64,000 nt of DNA from Gammaproteobacteria bacterium (lineage in GTDB: Bacteria > Pseudomonadota > Gammaproteobacteria > Natronospirales > REEB76). Numbering within the stretch: position 1 is the first letter of the stretch; every line of letters begins with the position of its first letter. The translations under genes and the position numbers were made by a program. The stretch is from the NCBI GenBank assembly GCA_035279405.1, contig DATEHU010000017.1:1-64000 (forward strand), written 5' to 3'. Below the pieces are notes generated by a model. The model worked only from the letters and a program-made list of their open reading frames with translations. It did no database searches and had not been told where the DNA came from. Below, one piece after another: positions 18,462 to 28,657 of this stretch.

Positions 18462-19052
18462 ATGTTCAATCCCGGCCGCGGCTACCGTAACGAATTCCGC
18501 ATCATAGGCGGGCAATGGCGCCGGCGGCGCCTCGGGTTTCCGGACCTGCCCGGGATCCGGCCTTCACCCGACCGGGTGCGCGAGACGCTGTTTAACTGGT
18601 TGCGCGATGCATTACCGGGGGCGCACTGCCTGGACCTGTTCGCCGGCAGCGGCGCTCTCGGGCTCGAAGCACGGTCGCGCGGTGCCGCCGCGGTGTTGTT
18701 CGTGGACCGGGAACCACAGGTGACCGAAACCTTGCGCGCGCATCTTGCCGCGCTGCACGCCACGAGCTGCGATGTGCTGCGATCGGACGCCCTCGCGTTC
18801 CTGCATGGGCCGCCTAGTGTCTTTGACATCGTGTTTCTCGACCCGCCGTTCGATTCGCCGCTGCTCGCGTCCGCGGCCGTGGCGCTGGAGAAGGGTGGCT
18901 GGCTCGCAGAGCGTGCACATGTCTATATGGAGTATCCGCACGGCGCCCGCCTCGTGCTGCCCGTCGGCTGGGAGCTCATCCGCGAGAGCCGCGCCGGTCG
19001 AGTCGGCTTCGCTCTCGTGCGGCGCAGTGGCGCGCCGCTTGCGGCCGGCTGA
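18462..19052 (+). CDS. rsmD: 16S rRNA (guanine966-N2)-methyltransferase
   Basis: 196 aa SAM-dependent methyltransferase modifying G966 of 16S r[18 protein letters not shown] at the N-terminus, [15 protein letters not shown], the SAM loop [14 protein letters not shown] and catalytic DPPF (in FLDPPFDSP) are diagnostic. coaD follows within 40 bases on the same strand, the usual pairing. Confidence 0.95.
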   Translation: MFNPGRGYRNEFRIIGGQWRRRRLGFPDLPGIRPSPDRVRETLFNWLRDALPGAHCLDLFAGSGALGLEARSRGAAAVLFVDREPQVTETLRAHLAALHATSCDVLRSDALAFLHGPPSVFDIVFLDPPFDSPLLASAAVALEKGGWLAERAHVYMEYPHGARLVLPVGWELIRESRAGRVGFALVRRSGAPLAAG

Positions 19053-19090
19053 AAAGCCCGTTATACAGGCGCAAGCAAAGGAGCTTTCCC

Positions 19091-19863
<773 letters not shown>

Positions 19864-20032
19864 GAGCTGCCACTTGGCCGCGACTCCGGCATTGTTGCCC
19901 GGCACGCTCGCTTGTTTGGCAAGAACTCCGGCACGCCGTCGGTACGCAAGCGCATGGTTGAGCATCGCCTGCAGGTTGTTCCGGTCCTGATGCCGCGTTA
20001 ATCTGTCGCCCTACTCACTCGGACCCGCGCTC

Positions 20033-21700
20033 ATGAAAATCCGCATCATCGGTTTGCTGTTGCTGCTGTTTCCGTTGCTCGCGTGGGCGACGCCGCTCAA
20101 GCCGGGGCACAATGCCGTCGCGAGCGCCCAGCCCTACGCCACGCAAGCCGGCATGCAGGTGATGGCTGGGGGCGGCAACGCTTTCGACGCCGCGGTGGCG
20201 GTAAGCGCGGCGCTCTCGGTGGTCGAGCCCTACAGTTCCGGTATTGGCGGCGGCGGATTCTGGCTGCTGCATGACGCTAACACCGGCAAGAACATCATGG
20301 TGGATGGACGTGAGTATGCGCCGGCCGCGGCCACCGCCACCATGTATCAGGACAAGAATGGCAACGTGATTCCCGGCGCCTCGCTGAATGGTCCGTTGTC
20401 GGCGGCGATTCCCGGCGAAGTCGCGGCGCTGGCCTACATCAACCAGCACTTCGGCAAGCTGTCTCTGGCGCAGGATCTGGCGCCCGCCATCAAACTCGCG
20501 CGCGACGGTTTTCCGCTGGACCGCATGTTTCACGAAATGCTGGCAAGCCGCGAGGATAAGCTCAAGCAATGGCCCGCGGCCTGGAAAGTGTTTTATCCCA
20601 ATGGCGAGGTGCCGCCGGAAGGCTACCTGTTGAAACAGCCGGAGCTCGCGAACACGCTGGAGTTGATTGCCAAGCACGGTGCGGCGGCGTTCTACACCGG
20701 TGCGCTGGCGGAAAAGATGGTGGACGCGGTACGCGCCGCAGACGGCATCTGGTCGCTGGAAGATTTGCGCAATTACCAGATCAAGCTGCGCACGCCGCTT
20801 ACCGGCGACTATCGCGGCATGAAAATCATTACCGTGCCGCCGCCTTCGTCGGGTGGCATCGTCATGCTCGAAGCGCTCAATATCCTGTCCGGCTACGACT
20901 TGGCGACTGACAACGAGCTGATGCAAAAGCATCTGACCATCGAAGCCATGCGCTTCGCCTTCCGCGACCGCGCCGAATATCTGGGCGATCCGGATTTCGT
21001 ACACATGCCAATCGAGCGCCTGTTGAGTCCGTATTACGCCGCCGGGCTGCGCGCCGCGATTCTCCCGGACAAGGCCACACCCAGCAGTGAACTTGCGCCG
21101 GTCACTCCGGAGGCGCCCGAAAGCCAGCACACCACCAGCATCGCGGTCATGGACAAGGACGGCAACCTGGTGGGCGGGACCTTCACGGTGAATTTCCGCT
21201 TCGGCTCGGGCTTCATGCCGCCCGGCACCGGCGTGATCCTGAACGACGAGATGGATGATTTCGTGTCCAAACCGGGTGTGCCCAACGGGTTCGGCCTGGT
21301 AGGCAATTCCGCCAATGAAATCGCGCCACACAAACGCCCGCTGTCCAGCATGATGCCGACGTTTCTGTACACAAGCCGCGGGCTCGCGATACTCGGCACA
21401 CCCGGTGGCAGCCGCATCATCAGCATGGTGCTGCTCGGCACGCTCGATTACTTCAACGGCGGCGACGCGCGGAGCATCGTGAGCCTGCCGCGTTACCACA
21501 TGCAGTACCTGCCGGACGTGGTCTCCTACGAGCGCGGCGCATTTACACCGGATGAAATCGCGGGGCTCACGAAAATGGGTTATACGCTCAGGGACACGCG
21601 CCCCTACGGCAACATGCAGTCCATCACCTGGGATTACCGCAGCGGAAAAGTGAGCGCCGCCGCCGACCCGCGCGACATCGGCACGGCGGAAGTGAAATAA
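20033..21700 (+). CDS. ggt: Gamma-glutamyltransferase
   Basis: 555 aa periplasmic enzyme cleaving the gamma-glutamyl bond of glutathione. Signal peptide about 1-19. It is an Ntn hydrolase made as a proenzyme that cuts itself before a Thr. The processing site is QHTTSIAVMD at about residues 363-372, where TT-S marks the new N-terminus of the small subunit. GIGGGGFWLL and GTPGGSRI are family loops. The murB start codon follows closely. Confidence 0.93.
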   Translation: MKIRIIGLLLLLFPLLAWATPLKPGHNAVASAQPYATQAGMQVMAGGGNAFDAAVAVSAALSVVEPYSSGIGGGGFWLLHDANTGKNIMVDGREYAPAAATATMYQDKNGNVIPGASLNGPLSAAIPGEVAALAYINQHFGKLSLAQDLAPAIKLARDGFPLDRMFHEMLASREDKLKQWPAAWKVFYPNGEVPPEGYLLKQPELANTLELIAKHGAAAFYTGALAEKMVDAVRAADGIWSLEDLRNYQIKLRTPLTGDYRGMKIITVPPPSSGGIVMLEALNILSGYDLATDNELMQKHLTIEAMRFAFRDRAEYLGDPDFVHMPIERLLSPYYAAGLRAAILPDKATPSSELAPVTPEAPESQHTTSIAVMDKDGNLVGGTFTVNFRFGSGFMPPGTGVILNDEMDDFVSKPGVPNGFGLVGNSANEIAPHKRPLSSMMPTFLYTSRGLAILGTPGGSRIISMVLLGTLDYFNGGDARSIVSLPRYHMQYLPDVVSYERGAFTPDEIAGLTKMGYTLRDTRPYGNMQSITWDYRSGKVSAAADPRDIGTAEVK

Positions 21701-21723
21701 ATGACGGCCCCCGTCATTGCCTG

Positions 21724-21746
21724 CTCTCCCCCTTCAGGAGGAGAGA
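21724..21746 (+). repeat. Palindromic CTCTCC/GGAGAG repeat
   Basis: CTCTCCCCCTTCAGGAGGAGAG between ggt and the real murB start. It matches the style of the repeats near 7341 and 23354. Confidence 0.5.
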
Positions 21747-21781
21747 AGAGTGAGCGGGTTCCTGTATCCTCTCGTGCCAGC

Positions 21782-22804
21782 ATGAGTTCGGCCTACACCC
21801 TCACTGAGAACGCCCCTCTCGACCGGCGCAACACCTTGCGTGTGCCGGCGCGTGCCGCCTGGCTTGCGGAAATTCGCGACGCATTGGCAATTCCCGAAGT
21901 TCTGTCCTTGCCCCAAGTCAAAGGCAAGTCCTTCATGGTGCTGGGCGAGGGCAGCAATGTGCTGTTCACGCACGATTTCGACGGCCTGGTCGTCGTCATG
22001 GCGAACCGCGGCATCAAAGTGCTGGCGGACGAAGGCGCAACCGTGCGCGTGTGCGCGCAGGCCGGCGAGGACTGGCACTGTTTGGTGCGCTGGTCGCTGG
22101 CGCAGAGTTTGTGCGGACTGGAAAATCTCTCGCTCATTCCCGGCACCGTCGGCGCGGCGCCCATCCAGAACATCGGCGCCTACGGCGCGGAACTCGCGGA
22201 AACGCTGGAGACCGTCAAAGCATTTGATCGGCAGGCAAATGAATCGGTGCGCCTCGGCCGCGAGCAGTGCGCCTTCCGTTACCGCGACAGTGTGTTCAAG
22301 CAAAGTCCCGATCGCTGGATCATCACCGCGGTGGAATTGCGCCTGCGGCGGAATGCAACCTTGAAGCTGGGTTACGCTGGCGTGCGCGACGAATTGGCGG
22401 CCATGCAGGTGAACAAGCCGACAGCGAAAGATGTCTCGGAAGCGGTGTGCCGTTTGCGCCGGCGCAAACTTCCGGATCCGGCGCTTATCGGCAACGTCGG
22501 CAGCTTTTTCAAGAATCCTCTTGTGTCAAATAATGAAGCGCAGCAACTGACATCCGCACATCCGGGATTGCCGATATTCGCCGCTCCCGATGGCAAGAAA
22601 CTCAGCGCTGCCTGGCTGATCGAGCACTGCGGCTGGAAAGGCTTTCGCGAAGGTGACGCCGGGGTTTCGAACAAACACGCCCTGGTGCTGGTGAACCACG
22701 GCAAGGCAACCGGCGCCCAAATCTGGTCGCTGGCCGAGCGCATCCGTGATTCGGTACGGGAAAAATTCGGCATCCGGCTGGAGCCGGAGCCACGGATTTT
22801 ATAA
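21782..22804 (+). CDS. murB: UDP-N-acetylenolpyruvoylglucosamine reductase
   Basis: 340 aa FAD/NADPH enzyme completing UDP-MurNAc synthesis. FAD-binding GEGSNVLF and IPGTVGAAPIQNIGAYGAE, then FRYRDSVFK and the catalytic Ser in VGSFFKNP, show a type I (E. coli-like) MurB. I start at the ATG at 21782. The ATG at 21701 would include translated palindromic repeat and does not resemble MurB N-termini. Confidence 0.95.
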   Translation: MSSAYTLTENAPLDRRNTLRVPARAAWLAEIRDALAIPEVLSLPQVKGKSFMVLGEGSNVLFTHDFDGLVVVMANRGIKVLADEGATVRVCAQAGEDWHCLVRWSLAQSLCGLENLSLIPGTVGAAPIQNIGAYGAELAETLETVKAFDRQANESVRLGREQCAFRYRDSVFKQSPDRWIITAVELRLRRNATLKLGYAGVRDELAAMQVNKPTAKDVSEAVCRLRRRKLPDPALIGNVGSFFKNPLVSNNEAQQLTSAHPGLPIFAAPDGKKLSAAWLIEHCGWKGFREGDAGVSNKHALVLVNHGKATGAQIWSLAERIRDSVREKFGIRLEPEPRIL

Positions 22805-22836
22805 GGCCGGATGAACAAGCGGAAGCGTAAGTGGCT

Positions 22837-23292
22837 TCAGACCTTGCTGTGCAGATATTCCATGGTGGTCGGCCAATCCGGAAACCGTTCCGACCCGAAA
22901 TGAATGTGTTCTCCCTGGAACTGGTCAACCCCGTGTTTGGTACGGTCGTCTATCAGGAAGTCTCCCCGGTTCAAATCCTTGTGATGCGTGAGGATCAACC
23001 GTTTGTACGCGGCTTGGCCCAGATATTTCTGCACCCAAAGCGGCTTGTCTGACCAAGCTGATGGATTCTTCCACGGCGCTGTGGACAGGATGTAGGTGTC
23101 GAACAGCACAGTCAGTTCAGTGAATGCCTGAACAGCTCCGGGCATTGGTACCATGCGCGAGAAGATCCCGGGAATATCGTCCTCGTGCCCCTGATATTCA
23201 CGCAGCGTTGCCGCAGGCAGCCCGCTCAGACCAGATTGGAAATCCACCAGGACGTTGTCCATGTCCACGTAAAGCGTCTTTGTCTTCTTCAT
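22837..23292 (-). CDS. 5'(3')-deoxyribonucleotidase-like HAD phosphatase
   Basis: 151 aa. YVDMDNVLVDF near the N-terminus is the DxDxV HAD motif with the second Asp as general acid. Motif II is seen as ILSTAPWKNP, and motif III/IV as FLIDDRTKHG. This is the NT5C/phage-type deoxynucleotidase pattern that dephosphorylates dNMPs. Isolated minus-strand gene beside murB; such genes are often carried by phages but no phage neighbours are seen. Confidence 0.82.
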   Translation of the reverse strand: MKKTKTLYVDMDNVLVDFQSGLSGLPAATLREYQGHEDDIPGIFSRMVPMPGAVQAFTELTVLFDTYILSTAPWKNPSAWSDKPLWVQKYLGQAAYKRLILTHHKDLNRGDFLIDDRTKHGVDQFQGEHIHFGSERFPDWPTTMEYLHSKV

Positions 23293-23353
23293 GGGTCCTT
23301 ATAATGGTGTCTTACTCATCGAATTCAGAGAAAATCTGCACCCCTCATCCTTC

Positions 23354-23375
23354 CTTCTCCCCTCAAGGGGAGAAG
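23354..23375. repeat. Palindromic CTTCTCCCCT/AGGGGAGAAG repeat
   Basis: Perfect 10-bp arms separated by two bases, in the gap between the nucleotidase and the next gene. It is the most complete member of the palindrome family also seen at 7341 and 21724. Confidence 0.6.
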
Positions 23376-23405
23376 GGACAAAGTGGCGGGCAATACCCGC
23401 GCATT

Positions 23406-23804
23406 TCATAGTGCGCTGAAAATTCCGCCGATCAGTGCGTTGGCGACGCCGAAGCCCGCACCCATTCCCAAGCCGCTGGCGACATTGCCCCAGAAGCCGC
23501 CGCCGCGCGGCGCGTACTGCGCTCCCCAGCCGCGCGCCTGCATGGTGGCGTTGGGATGGGTGTCCAGTTGCTGCTCGAGATTGTGCATGTGCTCGGCCAT
23601 CTGGTTCACCATGGCGACGAGCTGCTGGTTCTGGGACTGCACATTGAGGGCGATCTGCTTGAGGTCCAGCAGCCATTCTTTGCCGGTGGCCGCGTCGGGA
23701 GCATGGCTGTTGAGCTTCTGGCCAAGAGCCTGAAACTGCTGAGCCAGCGCCTGCGTCTGTTGTTCAATCTGGGCGATCTGATGGGTAGCGTCGTCGTACT
23801 GCAT
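23406..23804 (-). CDS. Coiled-coil protein with Gly-rich tail, unknown function
   Basis: 132 aa. The first 85 residues are a Gln-rich coiled coil (IAQIEQQTQALAQQFQALG). The tail is Gly-rich and hydrophobic (GFWGNVASGLGMGAGFGVANALIGGIFSAL) and could insert in a membrane, a plan like that of DUF2076-type proteins. No named family can be given with confidence. Good codon use and a clean start suggest a real gene. Confidence 0.55.
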   Translation of the reverse strand: MQYDDATHQIAQIEQQTQALAQQFQALGQKLNSHAPDAATGKEWLLDLKQIALNVQSQNQQLVAMVNQMAEHMHNLEQQLDTHPNATMQARGWGAQYAPRGGGFWGNVASGLGMGAGFGVANALIGGIFSAL

Positions 23805-23876
23805 GGCAATCCCCTTTGAAGTGACTGGACTGCGCTTATTTTAGCGCCGCGCCGGTAGTGCAGGTGCGGTTTCAAT

Positions 23877-24048
23877 CGTGGGAGCGGCGGTCCCCGCCGC
23901 GGTACGACTAAAAATCTCCGTTCGCCCAGGGCGTAGGCCGTGAGGCCGGAGTCGAAGGGCAAGAATGCTTCGACTCTGCTCGCTAACGCGAGCTACGCTC
24001 AGCGCGAATGTTTATACATTTATCGCGGCGGAGACCGCCGCTCCCACG
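23877..24048. repeat. Pair of inverted REP-like sequences (BIME-like)
   Basis: A 26-base arm at 23877-23902 beginning CGTGGGAGCGGCGG recurs as a reverse complement at 24023-24048 with 24 of 26 matches, around about 120 bases. GTGGGAGCGGC-type palindromes are typical REP cores of pseudomonads and xanthomonads, mobilised by RAYT transposases. It lies past the btuB stop. Confidence 0.7.
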
Positions 24049-24060
24049 CCCTCAGCAGCG

Positions 24061-25923
24061 CTATCTCGACTGGTATTCCAAACGCACGAATAGCGAGCGG
24101 CCGGCGGTGTTGTAGCCGGAAGCGGTTTGATAGTGCGTATCCAGCAGGTTTTCGAGGCTGGCGCTGATGACAAAACCATGACTCAGTTCGCGACGCGCAG
24201 TGACGCCCGCAAGCACGTAGCCTGCATCCGTGACTGGGGCGGCGGTGTTGAAATCGAGATCGCTGCGCGGGCCGGTGGCGATGAGATGCACGCCGAAGCT
24301 GGTGGAATCCTCATGCCAGTCGAGCGTGGTGCTGAGAGTACGCTCGGCGCGTCGCAACAGCAGGGTGCCGTTGTCGGGATTTTCGGGTTTCTGGAATATC
24401 AGGTCGGTGCGCCAGGACCAGTTGTGCTGCGCAAGCTGGTAGCTTGCTTCCAGGCCGTGTACCCGGGCGCGGGCGATGTTCTGGTTCTCGCCGTTCAGAT
24501 TGCTGGGTGTGACCACGAACTGGATGAGGTTGTCCAGATTGTTGCGAAAGGCGCTCAGCGTCAGAGTCTGGTTGGCGCTGATTTTCTGCCGCAGGCCGAG
24601 TTCCAGGTTTTGCGAAGTTTCCGGTTCCAGGTTGGGATTGCCGCCGAAGCCGAAGCGCTCATTGGCGCTGGGTGTGCGAAAGCCAGTACCGGCGCCGGCC
24701 GTGAGGCGCGTGGCGGCGGTGAGGTCATAACCGTAATCCGCGTTCCAGGTGAGGTGATTGCCAAACGCCTGGTCGTGGGTGTCACGTGCGGCGAGTACCA
24801 GGCGGTGCTTGCCGCCATGAATATCGTCTTCGGCATACAGCGCATTGATGTGGTCGGTCTGGTCAAAACCGGAGCCGAAGGACAGCGCCGCCGCGTGCTG
24901 CGCCTCGGAGTACAGGCCGACGGTGAACAACTGGAACTCCCCCAGCGCAAGGTCGTTCTGCCAGTCCACCACGTTGCGCTGGGTATGCACGAAGTCCTTT
25001 GCTTGTCCGAGGTTGAACGGGTCGGCCTGCCGTTGATCAATTCCATCCAGCATGTGGCTGAGATTGAGATTGCTGCGCCAGTCCGGGAGGAAATGACCGG
25101 ACACATCGAGGCTGGTGGCCTGATTGCCGTAATTCTCGTCGAACGGCGCCAGGGCAAAAGGTGGCGTCGAGGCGAATTGCGTGTACTGCGTATTGCCGCT
25201 GCTCTGCCAGTGCTTGAGGCTCAAGCCCACACCGGCGAGCACGGTGCTCCCATGGGCGTTCCAGCTGCGGTCGGTGTTGCCGCTGTCCCAGGGCGTACCG
25301 GCGACGGCCGGGAAACCATCGGTGTGGTAGTTGTCGGCCGACACACCGAAGGCACTATCGCCTTGGCCATAATCGAAATGGCCGCCGTTGTCGTAAGTCC
25401 CGTACCGGCCCGCGCCGGCGTGCGCGCCGTAATGCGTGCCCTCGCCGGCCTGCCGGGTGATGATGTTGATCACGCCGCCGATGGCATCCGAACCGTAAAG
25501 CGCGGCACGCGGACCCTTGACGATCTCGATGCGCTCAATGTCGTTGAGATGAATGTTGGCGAGCGGCGCGCCGGAGCCGTCCGCGGGATTGATCTTGACG
25601 CCGTTGATCATGACCAGCGTCTGATTGCTGTTGGTGCCGCGCAGGAACAGCGACGTGGGCTGCCCGGGTCCGCCGTTCGCGGCGATGTCGAGACCGGCGT
25701 ACTGCTGCAGAACCTGGGCGACGCTCTGTGCACCCGACAGCTGGATTTGCTGCGCCTTTATCACAATCACCGGCGCCACTTCCCGGTCTGCAATCAAAGG
25801 TGTGCGCGTGGCGGTAACAGTGATGGGCGCGCCGAGACTGGCGGTGCTGTAGTTGTCTTGGGCAAGAACCGGAAAGGTGGCAAGCAGCGCAAGCGCACCG
25901 CCTGCTGCAATGAGATAGCGCAT
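24061..25923 (-). CDS. btuB: TonB-dependent cobalamin receptor BtuB
   Basis: 620 aa outer-membrane transporter. Signal peptide about 1-22. The TonB box region APITVTATRTPLI is followed by the plug domain (about 40-150) with LFLRGTNSNQTLVMINGVKIN and GPRAALYGSDAIGGVINI. A 22-strand barrel ends in an aromatic-terminated last strand (SLFVRLEYQSR). B12 specificity is inferred from the cobalamin riboswitch directly upstream. The ATG at 25923 gives a proper signal peptide; longer frames run through the riboswitch. Confidence 0.93.
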   Translation of the reverse strand: MRYLIAAGGALALLATFPVLAQDNYSTASLGAPITVTATRTPLIADREVAPVIVIKAQQIQLSGAQSVAQVLQQYAGLDIAANGGPGQPTSLFLRGTNSNQTLVMINGVKINPADGSGAPLANIHLNDIERIEIVKGPRAALYGSDAIGGVINIITRQAGEGTHYGAHAGAGRYGTYDNGGHFDYGQGDSAFGVSADNYHTDGFPAVAGTPWDSGNTDRSWNAHGSTVLAGVGLSLKHWQSSGNTQYTQFASTPPFALAPFDENYGNQATSLDVSGHFLPDWRSNLNLSHMLDGIDQRQADPFNLGQAKDFVHTQRNVVDWQNDLALGEFQLFTVGLYSEAQHAAALSFGSGFDQTDHINALYAEDDIHGGKHRLVLAARDTHDQAFGNHLTWNADYGYDLTAATRLTAGAGTGFRTPSANERFGFGGNPNLEPETSQNLELGLRQKISANQTLTLSAFRNNLDNLIQFVVTPSNLNGENQNIARARVHGLEASYQLAQHNWSWRTDLIFQKPENPDNGTLLLRRAERTLSTTLDWHEDSTSFGVHLIATGPRSDLDFNTAAPVTDAGYVLAGVTARRELSHGFVISASLENLLDTHYQTASGYNTAGRSLFVRLEYQSR

Positions 25924-26039
25924 GAGAATCTCCCCGCGCCGCACGCCCGCGACGCGAACTCGTGGTGAAAACCGGCGTGGAGGGGAGAAAGTCGGGATGA
26001 ACCCGAGCATTGCCCGCCGCAACGCCGATGCCGTTGCCT

Positions 26040-26190
26040 CGGGGCCGGTCTCCGGGCTCGCGAGCGGGTTTCCCCGGTCCGCCGCCTTCCCGCGCGCTAT
26101 ACGCGCAGTGGCTTCATGACGGACTTGTGCTCGCCTACCGTTGCGGGGGCAGCGCCGGCATTGTCTGGTGACGCACCGGCTTCCCGAGTG
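26040..26190 (-). promoter_or_regulatory. Cobalamin riboswitch controlling btuB
   Basis: Read on the minus strand the leader contains, in order, GGGAAGCCGGTG, CTGCCCCCGCAACGGTA, GCCACTG, GGGAAGGCGGCGG and GCCCGGAGACCGGCC. These are the conserved boxes of the AdoCbl riboswitch in the right order and spacing. It ends about 120 bases before the btuB start, so B12 would repress translation or transcription of btuB. Confidence 0.93.
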
Positions 26191-26301
26191 TCGTCCGCAA
26201 GGACGACGCCTCAAGGCGCAGGCAATGTAGGGACACTCTCGCGCGCTGTCAAGTGCGCGCATGACTTATCATGCGTGCGCAGTCCTTCAGCGGATAAGAA
26301 T

Positions 26302-27084
26302 GTGCGGATTCCCATTTATCAGATTGACGCATTCACCAGTGAGCGCTTCCGCGGCAATCCCGCGGCGGTGTGTCCGCTGGAGGAGTGGTTGCCGAACGAA
26401 CTCATGCAGAAAATTGCAGCGGAGAATAACCTTTCCGAAACCGCGTTCTTCGTGCGGCAGGCCGACAGTTATCAGCTGCGCTGGTTCACGCCTGCTACCG
26501 AGGTGGACCTCTGCGGTCACGCTACCCTGGCCTCGGCCTATGTGATTTCCCACATTCTCAAGCCGCGCCTGCGCCGGATTGCCTTTACTTCGAACAGTGG
26601 CCCGCTGGCGGTGGAAGTGGACGGCGAGCTGATCCGGCTGGATTTCCCCGTTGATCCGCCGCGGCCGGTAGATTCGCCGCCCGGTTTGCAACAGGCGTTG
26701 GGAATTGAACCGCGGGAAGTGCTGGCTTCGCGCATCAAGTACCTGCTGGTGCTGGCCTCGGAGGCCGAGGTACGCGGATTGTCGCCTGACATGGCCGCGA
26801 TTGTGCGGCTCGATCACAACGGCGTAATCGTGACCGCACCCGGCGCAGAATGTGATTTCGTGTCGCGCTTCTTCGCGCCGCGTCTCGGCGTGCCCGAAGA
26901 CCCGGTGACCGGCTCGGCCCACTGCGTGCTGGTGCCCTATTGGGCGGCGCGACTCGGCAAAAACAAATTACACGCGCGCCAGTTGTCGCCGCGCGGCGGG
27001 GAACTGTTCTGCGAAGCGCACGGCGCACGTGTGTGGATGGCGGGCAGGGCGGTCCAGTACCTGGAAGGCTTTATTGATCTCTGA
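26302..27084 (+). CDS. PhzF family isomerase/epimerase
   Basis: 260 aa. IPIYQIDAFTSERFRGNPAAVC at the N-terminus, the catalytic Glu in NNLSETAFF, LRWFTPATEVDLCGHATLASA and the C-terminal EDPVTGSAHCVLVPYW define the PhzF fold. The substrate is unknown; relatives isomerise or epimerise amino-acid-like compounds. The GTG at 26302 is chosen since the family begins a few residues before IYQIDAF. The longer ATG at 26116 would be translated across the opposite-strand riboswitch. Confidence 0.87.
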   Translation: MRIPIYQIDAFTSERFRGNPAAVCPLEEWLPNELMQKIAAENNLSETAFFVRQADSYQLRWFTPATEVDLCGHATLASAYVISHILKPRLRRIAFTSNSGPLAVEVDGELIRLDFPVDPPRPVDSPPGLQQALGIEPREVLASRIKYLLVLASEAEVRGLSPDMAAIVRLDHNGVIVTAPGAECDFVSRFFAPRLGVPEDPVTGSAHCVLVPYWAARLGKNKLHARQLSPRGGELFCEAHGARVWMAGRAVQYLEGFIDL

Positions 27085-27128
27085 TGCGGGTATGAATCAC
27101 GGCTGCGGAACGGTGGAATCGCCGTAAA

Positions 27129-27153
27129 CAAGCCCCGCATGCGCGGGGCTTTA
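27129..27153. terminator. Bidirectional terminator between phzF-like gene and lipoprotein gene
   Basis: AGCCCCGC and GCGGGGCT form an 8-bp stem with a four-base loop, flanked by A and T on either side, between two convergent genes. Confidence 0.7.
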
Positions 27154-27186
27154 GGAATCAGGACTTGGAGTCCATCAGCCGCAGCC

Positions 27187-27777
27187 TCAGCCGTTGGTGG
27201 TCACCGGCTGGTAGGCGCTGCCGTTCTGGATGTTCTCCAGGGCTTTTTGTGCCAGCGCCGCGGCCTGTTGCTCACCGGTGGCGAAATCCTTGGGATTGTT
27301 GATCTGCACCATGAACTTGTTGGGGCCCGATATGAAATGCAGCTGCACCGAGCGGGCCGTCGGGCTGATGGTGTTGTCGAGATAGAACGCACCCGGGCCG
27401 AAGCCGGTAGCCGGATTGATCTTGGCGGGCACGATGTTGTTCTTGAACAGCCCTTTCTGGGTGGCTGCGTCCTCGGCGAGATCGGTGGCGGCATCCTTGC
27501 CCTTGAAGGCGAAGATCTGCAGCAACACGGCGGTTTCGTTGTTGTCGTTGACATACTGGCAAATGTGTACCGGCGAGCCCGAGCCGGACAGCTGCAAGCC
27601 GACAAGCTTCCCGCTCATGATCTGGCCGGCGGCCGTGTCGGGCAGCGCCTGGCAGGCCATCAAAACTTTCTTGGCGGCACGACCGTTTCCGCCGGAGCAG
27701 GCGGCGAGGGCGCCAATGAGCAAGGCGCCGGTGGTGCCGACGGCAATCATTCTGGCAATACGGCTCAACTTAGTCAT
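27187..27777 (-). CDS. Putative lipoprotein of unknown function
   Basis: 196 aa. LLIGALAACSGG gives a lipobox with Cys at about residue 27. The mature part has one Cys pair candidate (MACQALPDTAAGQ and HICQYV) and no recognised catalytic motif. It lies downstream of btuCD on the same strand but 110 bases away and is not similar to BtuF by eye. A B12-related role would be speculation. Confidence 0.6.
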   Translation of the reverse strand: MTKLSRIARMIAVGTTGALLIGALAACSGGNGRAAKKVLMACQALPDTAAGQIMSGKLVGLQLSGSGSPVHICQYVNDNNETAVLLQIFAFKGKDAATDLAEDAATQKGLFKNNIVPAKINPATGFGPGAFYLDNTISPTARSVQLHFISGPNKFMVQINNPKDFATGEQQAAALAQKALENIQNGSAYQPVTTNG

Positions 27778-27886
27778 AGTCCTGCCTCTTGTGCGGTACT
27801 TGGGGAATAAATGTGTGGGTCAAACGGTGCCTGTTCACACTAGGCGTGCCAAGGATAACCCATCCCGCGGCGCGCGTCAGGTGCGC

Positions 27887-28657
27887 CTAACCCGGCATGA
27901 ACACGGTGCCGCCGGGCGCGTGCAAGGCCGTGACCGGAATGTGATAGAGACGGCTGAGAATTTCGGCGTTGAGGCTGGTCACGGGTGCAAGCACGGTCTC
28001 GCCCTCCCCATGCAGCAACAGCACCTGGGTGCAGAAGCGCGCCGCAAGGTTTACGTCGTGCAGGCTCATGATGACTCCGTGTCTCTGGTCGCGGGCCAGA
28101 TGCCGGAAGTGCGCGAGCAACGCCAGTTGATAGTGCAGATCGAGTTGATGCGCGGGCTCGTCGAGCAGCAGCGTGGGTGAATCCTGGGTCAGGACGGTGG
28201 CAATGTCGAGGCGCCGGCGCTCGCCGCCGGAGAGCTGGCTTTGAACGCGTTGTTCGAGACCTTCCAGTCCCACCAGCTTGAGTGCGCGGCGTGCGAGATT
28301 CACATCGGCGTGCGACTCCCAACGCCAGAAATCAATGTGCGGATGCCGGCCGATGAGCGCGATCTCCAGCACGCTCGCCGGCAGGCTGTCTTCCGGCTGC
28401 TGCATGAGCAATCCCAGCCGCTGCGCGATGCGCCGTCGCGAAAGACTTTGGATCGTCCTGCCATCCAGCAGGATCTCGCCTTGCGCGGGCGCGCGCAGTC
28501 CGGCAAGTGTGTGCAGCAGCGTGGTCTTGCCGACGCCGTTCGGGCCGAGCACTGCCAGGCAGTCGCCGGCCGCGATGTGCAGATCCAGATTGCGGCATAC
28601 GCATTTGCCGGCGATGGTCACCGTGAGCGCACGCGCTTCCAGCAACGGCGTGTTCAC
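27887..28657 (-). CDS. btuD: Cobalamin/iron-siderophore ABC transporter ATP-binding protein
   Basis: 256 aa ABC ATPase. Walker A GPNGVGKTT near residue 39, signature LSGGERRRLDIATVL and Walker B LLLDEPAHQLD are intact. It starts inside the 3' end of the permease gene with a 4-base overlap. FecCD/BtuCD systems import B12, haem or siderophores; the nearby riboswitch-controlled btuB favours B12. Confidence 0.85.
   Translation of the reverse strand: MNTPLLEARALTVTIAGKCVCRNLDLHIAAGDCLAVLGPNGVGKTTLLHTLAGLRAPAQGEILLDGRTIQSLSRRRIAQRLGLLMQQPEDSLPASVLEIALIGRHPHIDFWRWESHADVNLARRALKLVGLEGLEQRVQSQLSGGERRRLDIATVLTQDSPTLLLDEPAHQLDLHYQLALLAHFRHLARDQRHGVIMSLHDVNLAARFCTQVLLLHGEGETVLAPVTSLNAEILSRLYHIPVTALHAPGGTVFMPG

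Noticed and set aside
22837-23292. Prophage remnant
   Set aside because: The deoxynucleotidase gene is phage-like in type but no integrase, structural gene or attachment site is nearby.
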